A stretch of 64,000 nt of DNA, from the NCBI GenBank assembly GCA_037176725.1, contig JAZBRS010000049.1, positions 36,758,001-36,822,000 on the forward strand, written 5' to 3'. This stretch comes from Posidonia oceanica. Lineage: Eukaryota > Streptophyta > Magnoliopsida > Alismatales > Posidoniaceae. The translations under genes were made by a program, and so were the position numbers. Below the pieces are notes generated by a model. It was not told the DNA's origin and made no database searches. It saw nothing but the letters and a program-made list of their open reading frames with translations. Shown piece by piece: positions 22,081 through 31,968 of this stretch (positions within the stretch are counted from its first letter, which is position 1; each line of letters starts with the position of its first letter).

Positions 22081-23379
22081 AACGCAGCTTATCAGATCAA
22101 ATGCAAGCATGTAACCACTGACTGATAAAGAGGCAGATCCCAAAGCTAGCAAAGCAGTTTAGCATGTTCAACAGACAGCATTCAAAACGCAGGCATTAAG
22201 CATATTCAAACAAAGGCTATTTTGCTTGCGTAGGAGGATAGCTGGTCGGTGCCTTGGACCAGTGTAGCTCAAAGGGGGTCGACGTGTGCTTGATAGAAGT
22301 ACTGTCTCAGCGCCGAACCTAGCCTTGCAGGGCAGGATGATAAAAGAAGTGGCACGATAGATGCTGAGCTTGCATGCATGGTTTATGATTGATATGCAAG
22401 GGTATATGCAGGAACTACGATCGATGTGCTATAGATGTATGCAAGACTTTGGATATGTTGTAGACATATGCATGATTTTTGGGTATGTTGTAGCCCTCAG
22501 CATATGGAGTGCTTTAGCACCTGCTACAGAGGAAGAGAGGGGTCTCTGACTCACTGGACTCTACTCAAACTCCTAACTTGCTGGTGGTACTCTGGGAAAG
22601 GTATTTGCAATGTGGGGGTGGTGGTGTAGTGAGGACAGGCTCCATGCCAAACTCTCAAGGATCTACACCTACTCTTTTCATTTTTTGCTCTTTTTGCTCC
22701 CTCATAGGCGTGCAGGTTTTTTCCTATCCCTAACTTGGAGGTAATGGGCACCTGCTTGGAAGCTGGGGAGCTGCTTGCTAGGTAGGGGTGGCTAGACCTT
22801 GCAGGACTTGTAGGTTTGCCTGGCACGAACTTCGACTCCTCTCCACGGGAAGTTGGAGGGACAAGGTTACGCCGCACGCCTCTATATCTAGGGCCTACTT
22901 CTGCCTTCGCCTTCTATTTGCTCTTTTCTTTTATGCCCATGCTCAGACATATATTTTTTTGCTTACACTCTCGCTCACACCCTAGCATTTTATCTCCCTC
23001 GGGAGGTGCAAGTCCTAGGGGGTTTGGATATTTTGCCTGTTCTCACCGAGTGGTGGCTCCCTCACTAGCTAAGACATCTAAGTAGTGTTGTGTGAGGCAG
23101 GGGAGACTCCTTCCAGAGCAGGCTAGCTCGTCCGATTTCATCATTGGGCCAAATGCAATGCATGATCGATAGAAGAGGATGACGATGATGATTTGATTAA
23201 GGATGATCCTTTCTTGTGGACGAGATATGCTTGAAGAGAAAAGAGATGAACGAGGATGCATAAGTGCAGGGGGTGTGAATGCGGGAGGCAGAACAAGAAG
23301 GGATGTATGAGAATGTGTAGAGGGTGGAAATGCAAGGGGACAGGACAGGGATCAAATGATCTGCAAGGCGAGGGCCGAA
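22081..23379 (-). other. Spacer between integrase and cargo ORF, element M
   Basis: Aligns by eye, reversed, with 46525-48066 of element 3: the CTGGAAGGAGTC block, the TTAGCTAGTGAGGGAGCCACC block (23055-23080) and the CCTCACTACACCACC block (22620-22640). No coding sequence that I would support. Confidence 0.6.
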
Positions 23380-24878
23380 CTACTGATAGTATCTCTTAAG
23401 GTAGCATGCATTGACCGGTTCTGACTGCCAAACCTAGTCCATGTCCTCAAGAATTGCTGTGCCGCCTGAGAATGCCTGCTTGACCACAATGGGGCCATGC
23501 CAGTTGGGTCGGAATTTACCTCGACCGTCTGGCAGATGGATGGCTCACAAAATGAGATCCCCTGACTGAAAGCTTCTAGGCCGCACCTTCTTTCAGGTAT
23601 GCTCTGGCCATCCACTTCTGGTAGCAGTGAGCATTGTGCATTGCTTGCAATCTACGCTCGTCAATCAAGTTGAGTTGGACACAGTGGTCCTCAACCCACT
23701 CTACTTCTTCTAGCTCTGCTTCCCGTAGGACCCGCAGCGAGGGGATTTCTACTTCGACGGGTAGCACCGCCTCCATACCATACGCCAGTGAGTACGGGGT
23801 TGCACCTGTCGAGGTCCGCACTGATGTCCTGTATGCCCTGAGCGCGTACGGGAGCTTGTCATGCCAATTTTTGTGGGTTTCTGCCATCTTTTTCATTATT
23901 TTCACAATGTTTTTGTTGGCAGACTCCATTGCTCCATTCATCTGTGGCCGATAGGGCGAGGATCTATGATGCTTGATCTTGAGGTTCTACAGGTACTCCT
24001 CGATCCTCTTTGCAATGAAGTTCGAGCCATTGTCAGAGATGATTGCATGCGGGACCCATACCAGGCGACGATGTTGTTTCTGATAAACTTCTCTGTCGCC
24101 ACAGCTTTGACTGTCTTATAGGAGGTTGCTTCCACCCACTTAGTGAAGTATTCTATCGCTACCAGAATAAAGCGATGACCATTCGAAGCCGCAGGGTGTA
24201 TAGCGCCGATGACATCAATCCCCCAGGTGGAGAAGGGCCATGGCGAGGACATGCTGTGCAATTCCTACATGGGAGCGTGCATGAGATTACCATGGATCTG
24301 GCAGTTGTGGCATCTACACACAAACTAGTAGCAGTCTGCCTCCTTGGTTGACCAGAAGTAGCCTTGGAGCATGATATTCTTGGCCAGCAACACGCCATTC
24401 ATATGTGGGCCACAAGTCCTTGCATGAACTTGAAGCATTAGAGTGTCGGCCTCTGGTTTGCCCAAACAGCGTAGGAGCATCTGACTGTATGATCTTCTGT
24501 ATAGCTACCTTGCGCCTAACACATACTTCGACGCCAGACACACCAAAGTTCTTCTACCTGCTGCTGAGGTGCCAAGCAGGTGGCTACCAGACTCCAAGAA
24601 GGTCTTGATATCGTGGTACCAAGGCTGCTCTTCTACTGGGTCTGCCTCCTCTATGCTCATGCAATGCGCAGGCTGCTCCATGCAGGTAACTGATACATCC
24701 ACTGCACGATCTTCAGGTATACTGAGCCAGGATGCCAAGGTTGCTAGCACATCTGCATATGCATTCCTTGCCCTGTTCATGTACGAGAAGCGGATGCTTG
24801 CAAATTCTTCTATCAGTTTCAGCAGATGTTCGTGATATGGCACAAGCTTTGGATCCTTTGTTCTCCAATCGCCATTCA
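23380..24878 (-). pseudogene. pol: Archaeal-type RNase H C-terminus and integrase of element M, minus strand
   Basis: Minus strand begins in archaeal-type RNase H (from NGDWRTKDPK on; NAYAD…TLASWL is the final helix) and runs through the integrase zinc domain (24480-24300), core (GIDVIG near 24230, MNGAMESANK near 23940) and C-terminus (LEDMD near 23440, ending at a TAG at 23382-23380). Lesions: TAG at 24507-24505 and at 23436-23434, both where other copies have CAG, and frameshifts in the zinc domain, in the core near 24055 and near 23590. The N-terminal side is cut at 24878, where plus-strand pol sequence starts. Confidence 0.87.
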
Positions 24879-24885
24879 AGTGGCA
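24870..24885. other. Head-to-head junction between element M (minus) and element H (plus)
   Basis: Left of 24878 the minus strand encodes RNase H residues starting at NGDW; right of it the plus strand encodes KWQVLLSQYD, which precedes that segment by about 120 codons in intact elements. Both sides contain the segment NGDWRTKDPK, so two copies meet here and it is not a simple inversion of one copy. Only 1-2 bp of overlap is seen at the join. Confidence 0.8.
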
Positions 24886-25502
24886 AGTGTTGTTGTCTCA
24901 GTACGACATCACCTTTGTCACGCAGCGAGCCATGAAGGGCCAAGCCATGGCAGATCACCTTGCTGATCCCTTGCCTGAGTACCAGCCTTTCCAGACGTAG
25001 TTCCCGGATGAGGACATCCTCTTTGCAATGGAGGACTCCAGTGAGAAGGACCCTGAAGACCAAGAGCAATGGCAGCTGTTCTTTGATGGCGCTGTCAATA
25101 AGAAGGGTTGAGGCATAGGCGCAGTGCTGACAACGCCACAGGGACAGATGATCCCCTTTGCAAGAAAGCTGACCTTCAAGTGCACTAATAATGAAGTAGA
25201 ATATGAAGCATGCATTCTGGGATTGAAGGTCGCGCTCGAGCATGAGGCGCGGAAGCTACATGTGCATGGCGATGCCATGCTAGTGATCTCCCAAGTGAAT
25301 GGCGATTGGAGAACAAAGGATCCCAAGCTTGTGCCATATCACGAACATTTGCTAAAGCTAATAGAAGAATTTGCAAGCATCCGCTTCTCATACATGAAGA
25401 GGGCAAGGAACGCATATGCAGATGCGCTAGCAACCTTGGCGTCCTGGCTCAGTATACTTGAAGATCATGCAGTGGATGTATCAATTACCTTCATGGAGCA
25501 GC
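24879..25502 (+). pseudogene. pol: End of gypsy RNase H and archaeal-type RNase H of element H
   Basis: Plus strand reads the end of the RT-RNase H unit (SQYDITFVT, MADHLAD) and then the archaeal-type RNase H: Asp in FFDGAVN, Glu in NNEVEYEA, Asp in HGDAMLVISQ and the terminal NAYADALATLASWL. Stops at 24998-25000 (TAG for CAG) and at about 25109 (TGA for CGA). It is cut after GAGCAGC by LTR-B; the continuation in frame is at 17484. Presence of this second RNase H is the diagnostic feature of the Tat lineage. Confidence 0.9.
25498..25502. other. GCAGC target-duplication candidate left of LTR-B
   Basis: GCAGC immediately before TGTAGTAATC (LTR-B end). Matches GCAGC at 17484-17488. See the finding on the shared insertion site. 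Confidence 0.6.
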
Positions 25503-26037
25503 TGTAGTAATCTTGAAATATCAAATCCATATACGATGCCAAAGCTCTTGTGCACTGATCGACATTAGGGTCACTATATGCGGCTGAATCCGAGGAAGAA
25601 AACTCGACTCGGAAACGCTGGCAAAAAGAAGAAAAAGAAGTGATAAGACAAATCAGAGTCGCCACCATGTCCATTAGATTGGGAGACAAGGAAAACTGAG
25701 GGTAATGCATGAAAAGACAAGCAAAACCGGATGCAAAGAGGGTGCAAAGAGATGCAATGCAACGTGCGAGATGCCCGATCCCACAGACCCAGACCGGAGG
25801 GGGTCCGAATGGGAGAGGTTTTCACGGATGGAGCGACGCGAAGAAGGGAAAGATAAAGAAAAAGGGAGTCGCCACCTAGTTTATTCAAACGGGAGACGAG
25901 GAAAACCGGGGAAATGCATGAAAAAACATGCAAAACCACACAAGAGGATGCAATTCAATGCAAATGCTATGCAAAGGAGATATCTCATACCAAAGGCGAG
26001 GGCAAAAGGGTCATTACGGGCCAGAGAAAGGGTAAGG

Positions 26038-26090
26038 ACTCCTGTTACGCGTGGGGAAGGTGTTAGGCACCCCCGACACGCCCGAGAAGC
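26038..26090 (-). promoter_or_regulatory. Conserved U5-side block, LTR-B
   Basis: Same GGGCGTGTCGGGGGTGCC / ACCTTCCCC / CGTAACAGGAGTCC block as in the other three U5 regions. Confidence 0.6.
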
Positions 26091-26394
26091 GGTCTTTCTA
26101 GGCTTATGCTCGCTTTTGAGGGGAAATGCATGCTTTGAATGCCTAAGTGCCATGAATGCCTAATTGGTTGCTCAAAGGTGTGCTCTAAGTGTTGAAATGC
26201 GTGCAGGGAATTAAACGTGCTATCTAAGTGCTCAGCAGCGCTGTCTGTGTTCCGAACCAGGTGAACCCTGGTTCATGAGAACTCTAGGCAGTAAGCATCA
26301 TTGACCTATATGCAAATGCAGGCGATAAAACAAAATGGCGGTAAAACCAGGCAATGCAAGTGACATGCAAGGGAAAACAGGAGCAAACACGTAA

Positions 26395-26655
26395 GACGGT
26401 GTGAGAAACGGAAGTCAGCACGCAAAACGGTGCAAGAAACAAAGCAGGCACGCAAAACGGTGCAAGAAACAAGGCCGACACGTAAAACGGTGCAAGAAAC
26501 AAGGTCGACACGCAAAACGGTGCAAGAAACAAGGTCGACACGCAAAACGGTGCAAGAAACAAAGCAGGCACGCAAAACGATACAAGAAACAAAGTCAACA
26601 CGCAAAACGGTGTAGGAAACAAAGTCGGCACGCAAAACGGTGCAAGAAACAAGCG
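26395..26655 (-). repeat. 30-bp tandem array in LTR-B
   Basis: Nine clean copies; plus strand of each is GGCACGCAAAACGGTGCAAG followed by AAACAAAGCA-like text. More homogeneous than in the other LTRs, which suggests recent amplification. Confidence 0.9.
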
Positions 26656-26660
26656 AAACA

Positions 26661-26895
26661 AAACATCGGAAAAGCCACGCAATGCAGGGGTATGACAAGC
26701 AAAGGGGAAAGCAAATCCAGGCAAAAAACAAGCAATGCAATCGTAAAAGCAAAACATCGGAAAAGCCACGCAATGCAGGGGTACGACAAGCAAAGGCGAA
26801 AGCAAATCCGAGCGAAAAAACAAGCGACGCAAACGTAAAAGCAAAACATCGGAAAAGCCACGCAATGCAGGGGTATGACAAGCAAAGGGGAAGAT
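26661..26895 (-). repeat. 91-bp tandem repeat, 2.5 copies, in LTR-B
   Basis: AAAACATCGGAAAAGCCACG recurs at 26661, 26752 and 26843 with GGGGTA(T/C)GACAAGCAAAGG following each. Confidence 0.9.
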
Positions 26896-27326
26896 TAGAC
26901 GACATGACGGGCGTCAACCGGGCAGTTAGGGCTGCCAGCCCAGATGCAAAGGAGAGATAAGCGATGTGAGTATAAAGACAAACACCGAAAGAACCACACA
27001 ATGTAGGTGTGAAGACCTGCAAAGGGGAAAGGAAGCAAGTGGAGGGATCACCACTATTCTGTGACTGTTTCCCACTAAACCGTCCCACGATGTGTCTCGC
27101 ACGCTGCCCAAAGCTCGCTGTGCAATCGGATCGTGGAAAAGGGGGAAGAAGGTCACAATCAGTAGTAAATCCGAGGGGAAACTCAACCCAAAGACACTAA
27201 GAAGACGTGAAAAGGAGGAAGTGGAGTAGATAGGCAAGAGGGGAGGCTCTAATCTACATGTGCGGAAAACGAGACGCGAAAACAGTGCATGCAAATGCAA
27301 CAAATGATATGCAATGGTTCAGAAGG

Positions 27327-27335
27327 ATTTACCTT
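27327..27335 (-). promoter_or_regulatory. Candidate 5' splice site in LTR-B
   Basis: Minus strand AAG|GTAAAT at the position equivalent to AAG|GTAAGT in LTR-A and LTR-3. Confidence 0.4.
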
Positions 27336-27793
27336 GGAGATCTGAGGCTTGATCTGAGATAATCTTGGTCAACAGGGAAGTCCGCTCCGCCAGGACAATC
27401 CGGGTAGCTTGGTTGCGAAGGTCCAATGGTCCGATCGGAAGATATCCAGGCTTCAAGGCAGAAGGCCCAAGAAACAGGGGAAGAGAAGGGATCTAAGTGC
27501 AAAAAGGTCCTAGGGAGTGCAGAACAGGTCCTCCCACATGCATGGGAGCTAAGGGTGCTCAAAAGTGTCCTAGGATACTAAGTGCAGTGATATATGGGTG
27601 CAATGCATGCAAAAGTGCAAAGAAAAGGACCTATGTGCAAAGAGGAAAAAGTGCAGGGCGAGGCGCAAAATCAAAATAGGGTCCCAACCACATGTATGGG
27701 TGTTGTAGGCATGTACCGGGACCAACGAAATGCAAAGGGGCGGCGATCAAAATGGATCCGGCATTTAAAATGGGATGCAGCTTACAGCAAGTG

Positions 27794-30191
27794 TTGGACG
27801 CAACTAGCAGCAGCGTCCAATGTTGGACGCTGGAAAAGCTCGCGTCCTACACGGGCAAAAGCCAAAATGCAGGAAACATGCAATGCAAACTTGGAAAACT
27901 GGAATTTGATGCAATGTAAAAATCCAAGAACAGATAGAGCATGCTAGGAAATCAAAACACAAGGCCCAGAAATCAGAAGCAAGATCAAAGCGATTTTTAA
28001 AAAAGGAAAAAAGGGGCAGAGGGTGTTGGAGGCTCAGATTGACAGCGTCCAATGTTGCACGTTGAGATCTGGACGTCCAACAACCAAGCCATTCTTTTTG
28101 AGAAAAATGAATGCATGCAGGCTGTATGGGTGCAATGCGGATGCAGAAATGCAGTACAATAGGTGCATGAGATGCAGGACTAACCTAACAGAGGATTAGA
28201 AGAGGAATCAGAGTAAGGGGCAAGCCAAGATCAAGGATCAAAGCGAACAGGTTGTTGGACGCTGGTAGGCATGGCGTCCAACATTAGATGCCAAAGGGAC
28301 AGGCGTCTAACACAGGCCAGAAGACAGAGAGAAGAGGAAGCATACAAAAAGCAAAAAATAAAATAAAATAAGAAAAGGTGGGAGCATGCATTTGGGCTGC
28401 TGGATATGAGCATAGGACAAACATGCAAACAAGGGAAGCATAAGAAACTAGAAAAAACCTTACCTATAGCATGTGCCAGGCCTTAGACATAGCCAAAACG
28501 TTGGACGCTTCCCTTGTTTGCACCTATTGTTGGACGCCTGCACCAGCAGCGTACAACGCCTTGGGAGGCACAACACACAAAAACATGCATAAAATAGCAA
28601 ATAAACTAATGAAAGCTGAAGAACAGTTGCAAAGGAAGCTAAACATGCATGGAAACACAGGAGGCATGCAAGCAAAACAAATCAGAATATCATGCTAGCT
28701 TTAAACAGCAAAATGAAGAACCAGGATGTTAGACGCTAGAGCCAGTAGCGTCCAACGTTGGACGTTGAAGGCTCTGGCGTCCAATGACCAAAGCATGCAG
28801 ACCTACTGTACTAATGGGGGAGCTCAGCTCTAACCCCACCTATATGCATGCAAACATACTAAGGCATACCAGAGCAAGATAAACATCCACAGCAAGCATT
28901 TAATCCAAGAAAAGCAAGATGGAAAGAGGGCAAGCATGGAAGATAAAGAGATGAACTTGCAAAAGAAAGGCATGCAACTTGAAAAGACCTAGCAAACCTA
29001 AGCATGGTTGCCGTAGGGGCCAGGCACGTCTAAGCAAGCATGGATCATAAGCAAATATCAAAAAATAAGCAAGGCGTAGGCATGGCAGCAAGCTACAGCT
29101 AACAGGGGTGTTGGACGCTAGGTGGACCAGCATCCAACGTTGGACGCGGCTCACCCTGGCGTCCAACGCAGGCAGATGACAGACTGATATTAAAGCATGC
29201 AAAGACGATTCAAGCAAGCATGGGACAAGCAGGTAGGCATGGCATAGCATCAGAGAACATTTAAGGAAGCATATGGCATGGATTTACAAAAAAACAAGCA
29301 ACGACAAAGCATGGAAGGCACCAAAACAGGAGCAAGGCAAGACAGAGTGTTGGACGCTGGCCTATGCCGCTTCCAACGTTGGATGCACCAGCTGGTGCGT
29401 TCAACACACTGAACTCTCTCTTGGCCGTGAATCACGACCAAAAGGATTCAAAAAAGTGTAAAAATGCATGGGGACATGCTAATAGTCATGCAAAAGCTAC
29501 GGGGCTAGAGTGCTTACCGTTTGGTGGCCTGGAACGGCGGCTCCAGCCCACTTGCCGGTGTTGCGTACATATTGGTAGCAGCTACTCCGACGAGCTCGCG
29601 TGGGCTGCAGGGGGCTCTAGAGGAGGTCGCGAAGGGTCGAGGACGGAGAGAGGGGTGCGCTATACGCTCTGGAGGTGGCGAATTCTCTCTGGTCTTGGTG
29701 TGGTCAGTGCTGCAACGGCTGGAAGGAAGCTGTTTTGTTGGGTTCGGGGGCTTGTGTTCAACGGTGGCAGAGACTTTGGCAGGCAACGGCAGGCGATGGT
29801 AGGCGTGGCAGGCCAAAGCAAGAGTGGGAAGTCTTTGAGGAATGTCAGGTAGTTAGTGTGGAAGGTCCGAATGGTCGCCGAAGTCGCTGTGGTGGTAGAG
29901 ATGGGCTGGCAAAGGTAGTAGCTCCGGAGGTGAGCGGGAAACAGGCTGGGGCGAAAATGAGGTGGTGGTAGGCTGTCACAGGGCCTTGGCGGCTAGTGGG
30001 TGGCGTGGAGTGGTGAGGGGATGGCTAGTAAGTGGTGTACGGGCGGTGGAGTGGACAGGAGGTGAGCCAGAGGTGGCGGAGCAGCCGCTGCTGCAACCGA
30101 GTCATTGGACGCTGGAGCAGAAGGCGTCCAATGTTGGACGCTAGAACAAGATGCGTGAAACGTTGGATGCTGCCTATTCCAGCGTTCAACG
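27794..30191. repeat. Array of paired TTGGACGC/GCGTCCAA hairpins, ~230-bp spacing
   Basis: Eight loci of about 57 bp: 27794, 28026, 28255, 28501, 28729, 29111, 29350 and 30105. Each is two back-to-back hairpins: TTGGACGC, a 10-17-nt variable loop, GCGTCCAA, then (through a CCAACGTTGG-type palindrome) TTGGACGC, another variable loop, GCGTCCAA. The first five and the pair 29111/29350 are spaced 228-246 bp. Sequence between loci is scarcely alignable, so the hairpin arms are the best conserved part. Confidence 0.85.
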
Positions 30192-30392
30192 TACTCAGTT
30201 GGCAAAAGGCTGCAAAAGGGCTTGGGCTAAAAAGGTTTAAAAAAGGTGTTAAAAGGGCATGGGATTTTGGGTGAGGTTTTAGGCTAGGTTTTGGGCTAAA
30301 AAAGGGGTAGAAAAGGAGTGCCATTCCAGAGTCCACTCGAGCCTGCAGGAGAAAACAACCAACTTCCGAGCTGTCAGAATGGGGTGTCTACA

Positions 30393-30405
30393 GATGCCCC
30401 TCCCT
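30393..30405 (-). other. Polypurine tract of element E_B
   Basis: Minus strand AGGGAGGGGCATC directly before the LTR start TGTAGACACC; the primer for plus-strand DNA synthesis. It fixes LTR-B as a 3' LTR. Confidence 0.88.
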
Positions 30406-30937
30406 AAGCGAGGTCAAGGGGGACCGAGGCCGCTGCTCAGGGTTGACAAGACACCCCACCCGAACCGATGAGCGCGAAGTATGTGGGTGTGGGTTACTAT
30501 TCCGACGGATGCGCCAGAAATCATGACCCGTCGCCAGAATGCAAATGCAAATGCAGATGCGAATGCAGTTGTATTACCATGCAACGATGATGCGATGCTG
30601 ATGCTAAAATAAACCTGCGCTAGTGTCTGCCGTGCTGGGCTCCGTGGGGGAGATGCGGGCGATGCATGCTGACATGAGGTGAGATGCGACCCTGCTGGGG
30701 AATGCATGCAATGATTGTGTGCATGATGCTGATGCTGCTACCTAGCATGTGATGCTGGTATTAATATCTAACGTGCAATGCTGATGCAATGGATGATGAG
30801 TTGATGGACTCATCACCGGATAGTTTGGGTTATCAGTCCAAGGAGTTGACGGACTCATCACCAGATAGTTAGGGTTATCGGACCAAAGAAAAGGACGCCA
30901 GACAGGGTGACGGGTGTCAACTGGGGGAAGCCGAGAA
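30406..30937 (-). other. 3' untranslated region of element E_B
   Basis: No ORF is supported. Contains ATGCAAATGC-type short repeats (30538-30610), and a segment shared with element M (30680-30930 against 18565-18810) with two GATAG…TATC hairpins with TTTGGG/TTAGGG loops (30816-30885). Confidence 0.65.
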
Positions 30938-31968
30938 TCACAAGCGCAAGTCTTGTCAAATCGGCAAGGGACCAGGAATGATAGGTGCAAGCCCTATCAA
31001 GACCAGGAAGAGGTCAGGAATGATAAGTGCAAGCCTTATCAAGACCAGACCGCCAGGAATGATAGGTGCAAGCCCTATCAAGACCGGACCGCCAGGAATG
31101 ATAGGTGCAAGCCCTATCAAGACCCGGAAGAGGTCAGGAATGACAAGTGCAAGCCTTATCAAGACTAGACCACCAGGAATGATAGGTGCAAGCCCTATCA
31201 AGACCCGGAAGAGGTCAGGAATGATAAGTGCAAGCCTTATCAAGACCGGACCACCAGGAATGATAGGTGCAAGCCCTATCAAGACCCGGAAGAGGTCAGG
31301 AATGATAAGTACAAGCCTTATCAAGACCGGACTGCCAGGAATGATAGGTGCAAGTCCTAACATGACCCGGAAAGGTCATGAATGATAAGTACAAGCCATA
31401 TCAAGACCGGACCGCCAGAAATGATAAGTGCAAGCCCTAACAAGACCCGGAAGAGGTCAGGAATGATAAGTACAAGCCTTATCAAGACCAGATCGCCAGG
31501 AATGATAGGTGCAAGCCCTAACAAGACCCGGAAGAGGTCAGGAATGATAAGTAGAAGCCTTATCAAGACCGGACCGCCAGGAATGATAGGTGCAAGCCCT
31601 AACAAGGCCCGGAAGAGGTCAGGAATGATAAGTCGAAGTCTTATCAAGACCGGACCGCTAGGAATGATAGGTGCAAGCCCTATCAAGACCCGGAAGAGGT
31701 CAAGAATGATAAGTACAAGCCTTATCAAGACCGGACCGCCAGGAACGATAGGTGCAAGCCCTATCAAGACCCGGAAGAGCTCAGGAATGATAAGTACAAG
31801 CCATATCAAGACCGGACCACCAGGAATGATAGGTGCAAGCCCTAACAAGACCCGGAAGAGGTCAGGAACGATAAGTACAAGCCTTATCAAGACCGGAACG
31901 CTAGGAATGATAGGTGCAAGCCCTATCAAGATCAGGAAGAGGTCAGGAATGATAAGTACAAGCCTTAT
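30938..31968. repeat. Tandem array of 26 constant-loop hairpins (81-bp double unit)
   Basis: Two alternating half-units. One carries GATAGG-tgcaagc-CCTATC, the other GATAAG-tgcaagc (or tacaagc)-CTTATC; linkers are AAGACCCGGAAGAGGTCAGG and AAGACCGGACCGCCAGG. The first hairpin, at 30940-30956, has a different stem, ACAAG/CTTGT, around a CGCAAGT loop. I count 26 hairpins, about two-thirds with perfect stems. Element 3 is inserted inside the 3' arm of the last one. The array is open in several frames only because 81 is divisible by three. Confidence 0.9.
31964..31968. other. Candidate 5-bp target duplication of element 3
   Basis: CTTAT directly before the LTR start TGTTGACACC. The partner is off the window. 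Confidence 0.45.

Larger units (their letters stand above)
25503..30392 (-). repeat. LTR-B: 3' LTR of element E_B (4890 bp)
   Basis: Minus-strand start TGTAGACACCCCATT at 30392, end GATTACTACA at 25503. The U5 half matches the other LTRs: block at 26038-26090, 30-bp array at 26395-26655, 5' splice site at 27335-27327, CTCCCA hairpin at 27531-27548. The U3 half is unlike LTR-A, C, 3 and 4: it is filled by a ~230-bp array of TTGGACGC/GCGTCCAA hairpins (27794-30191). A duplicated piece (25655-25750 and 25860-25960; GAGTCGCCACC…GGGAGAC) lies near the left end. A 45-bp piece resembling the 3' region lies at 26895-26940. Confidence 0.9.
25503..31968 (-). mobile_element. Element E_B: minus-strand Tat-type element, only 3' end visible
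   Basis: 3' LTR 25503-30392, polypurine tract 30393-30405, then 3' region with a hairpin array up to 31968, where element 3 interrupts it. The rest (cargo ORF, pol, gag, 5' LTR) would lie beyond elements 3 and 4, off the right edge. Inserted into the pol gene of element H after codon GAG-CAG. Confidence 0.85.

Noticed and set aside
30938..31968. CRISPR-like appearance of regular repeats
   Set aside because: Spacers are not unique: linkers are themselves two repeated sequences. The surroundings are plant retrotransposons, with no cas genes.
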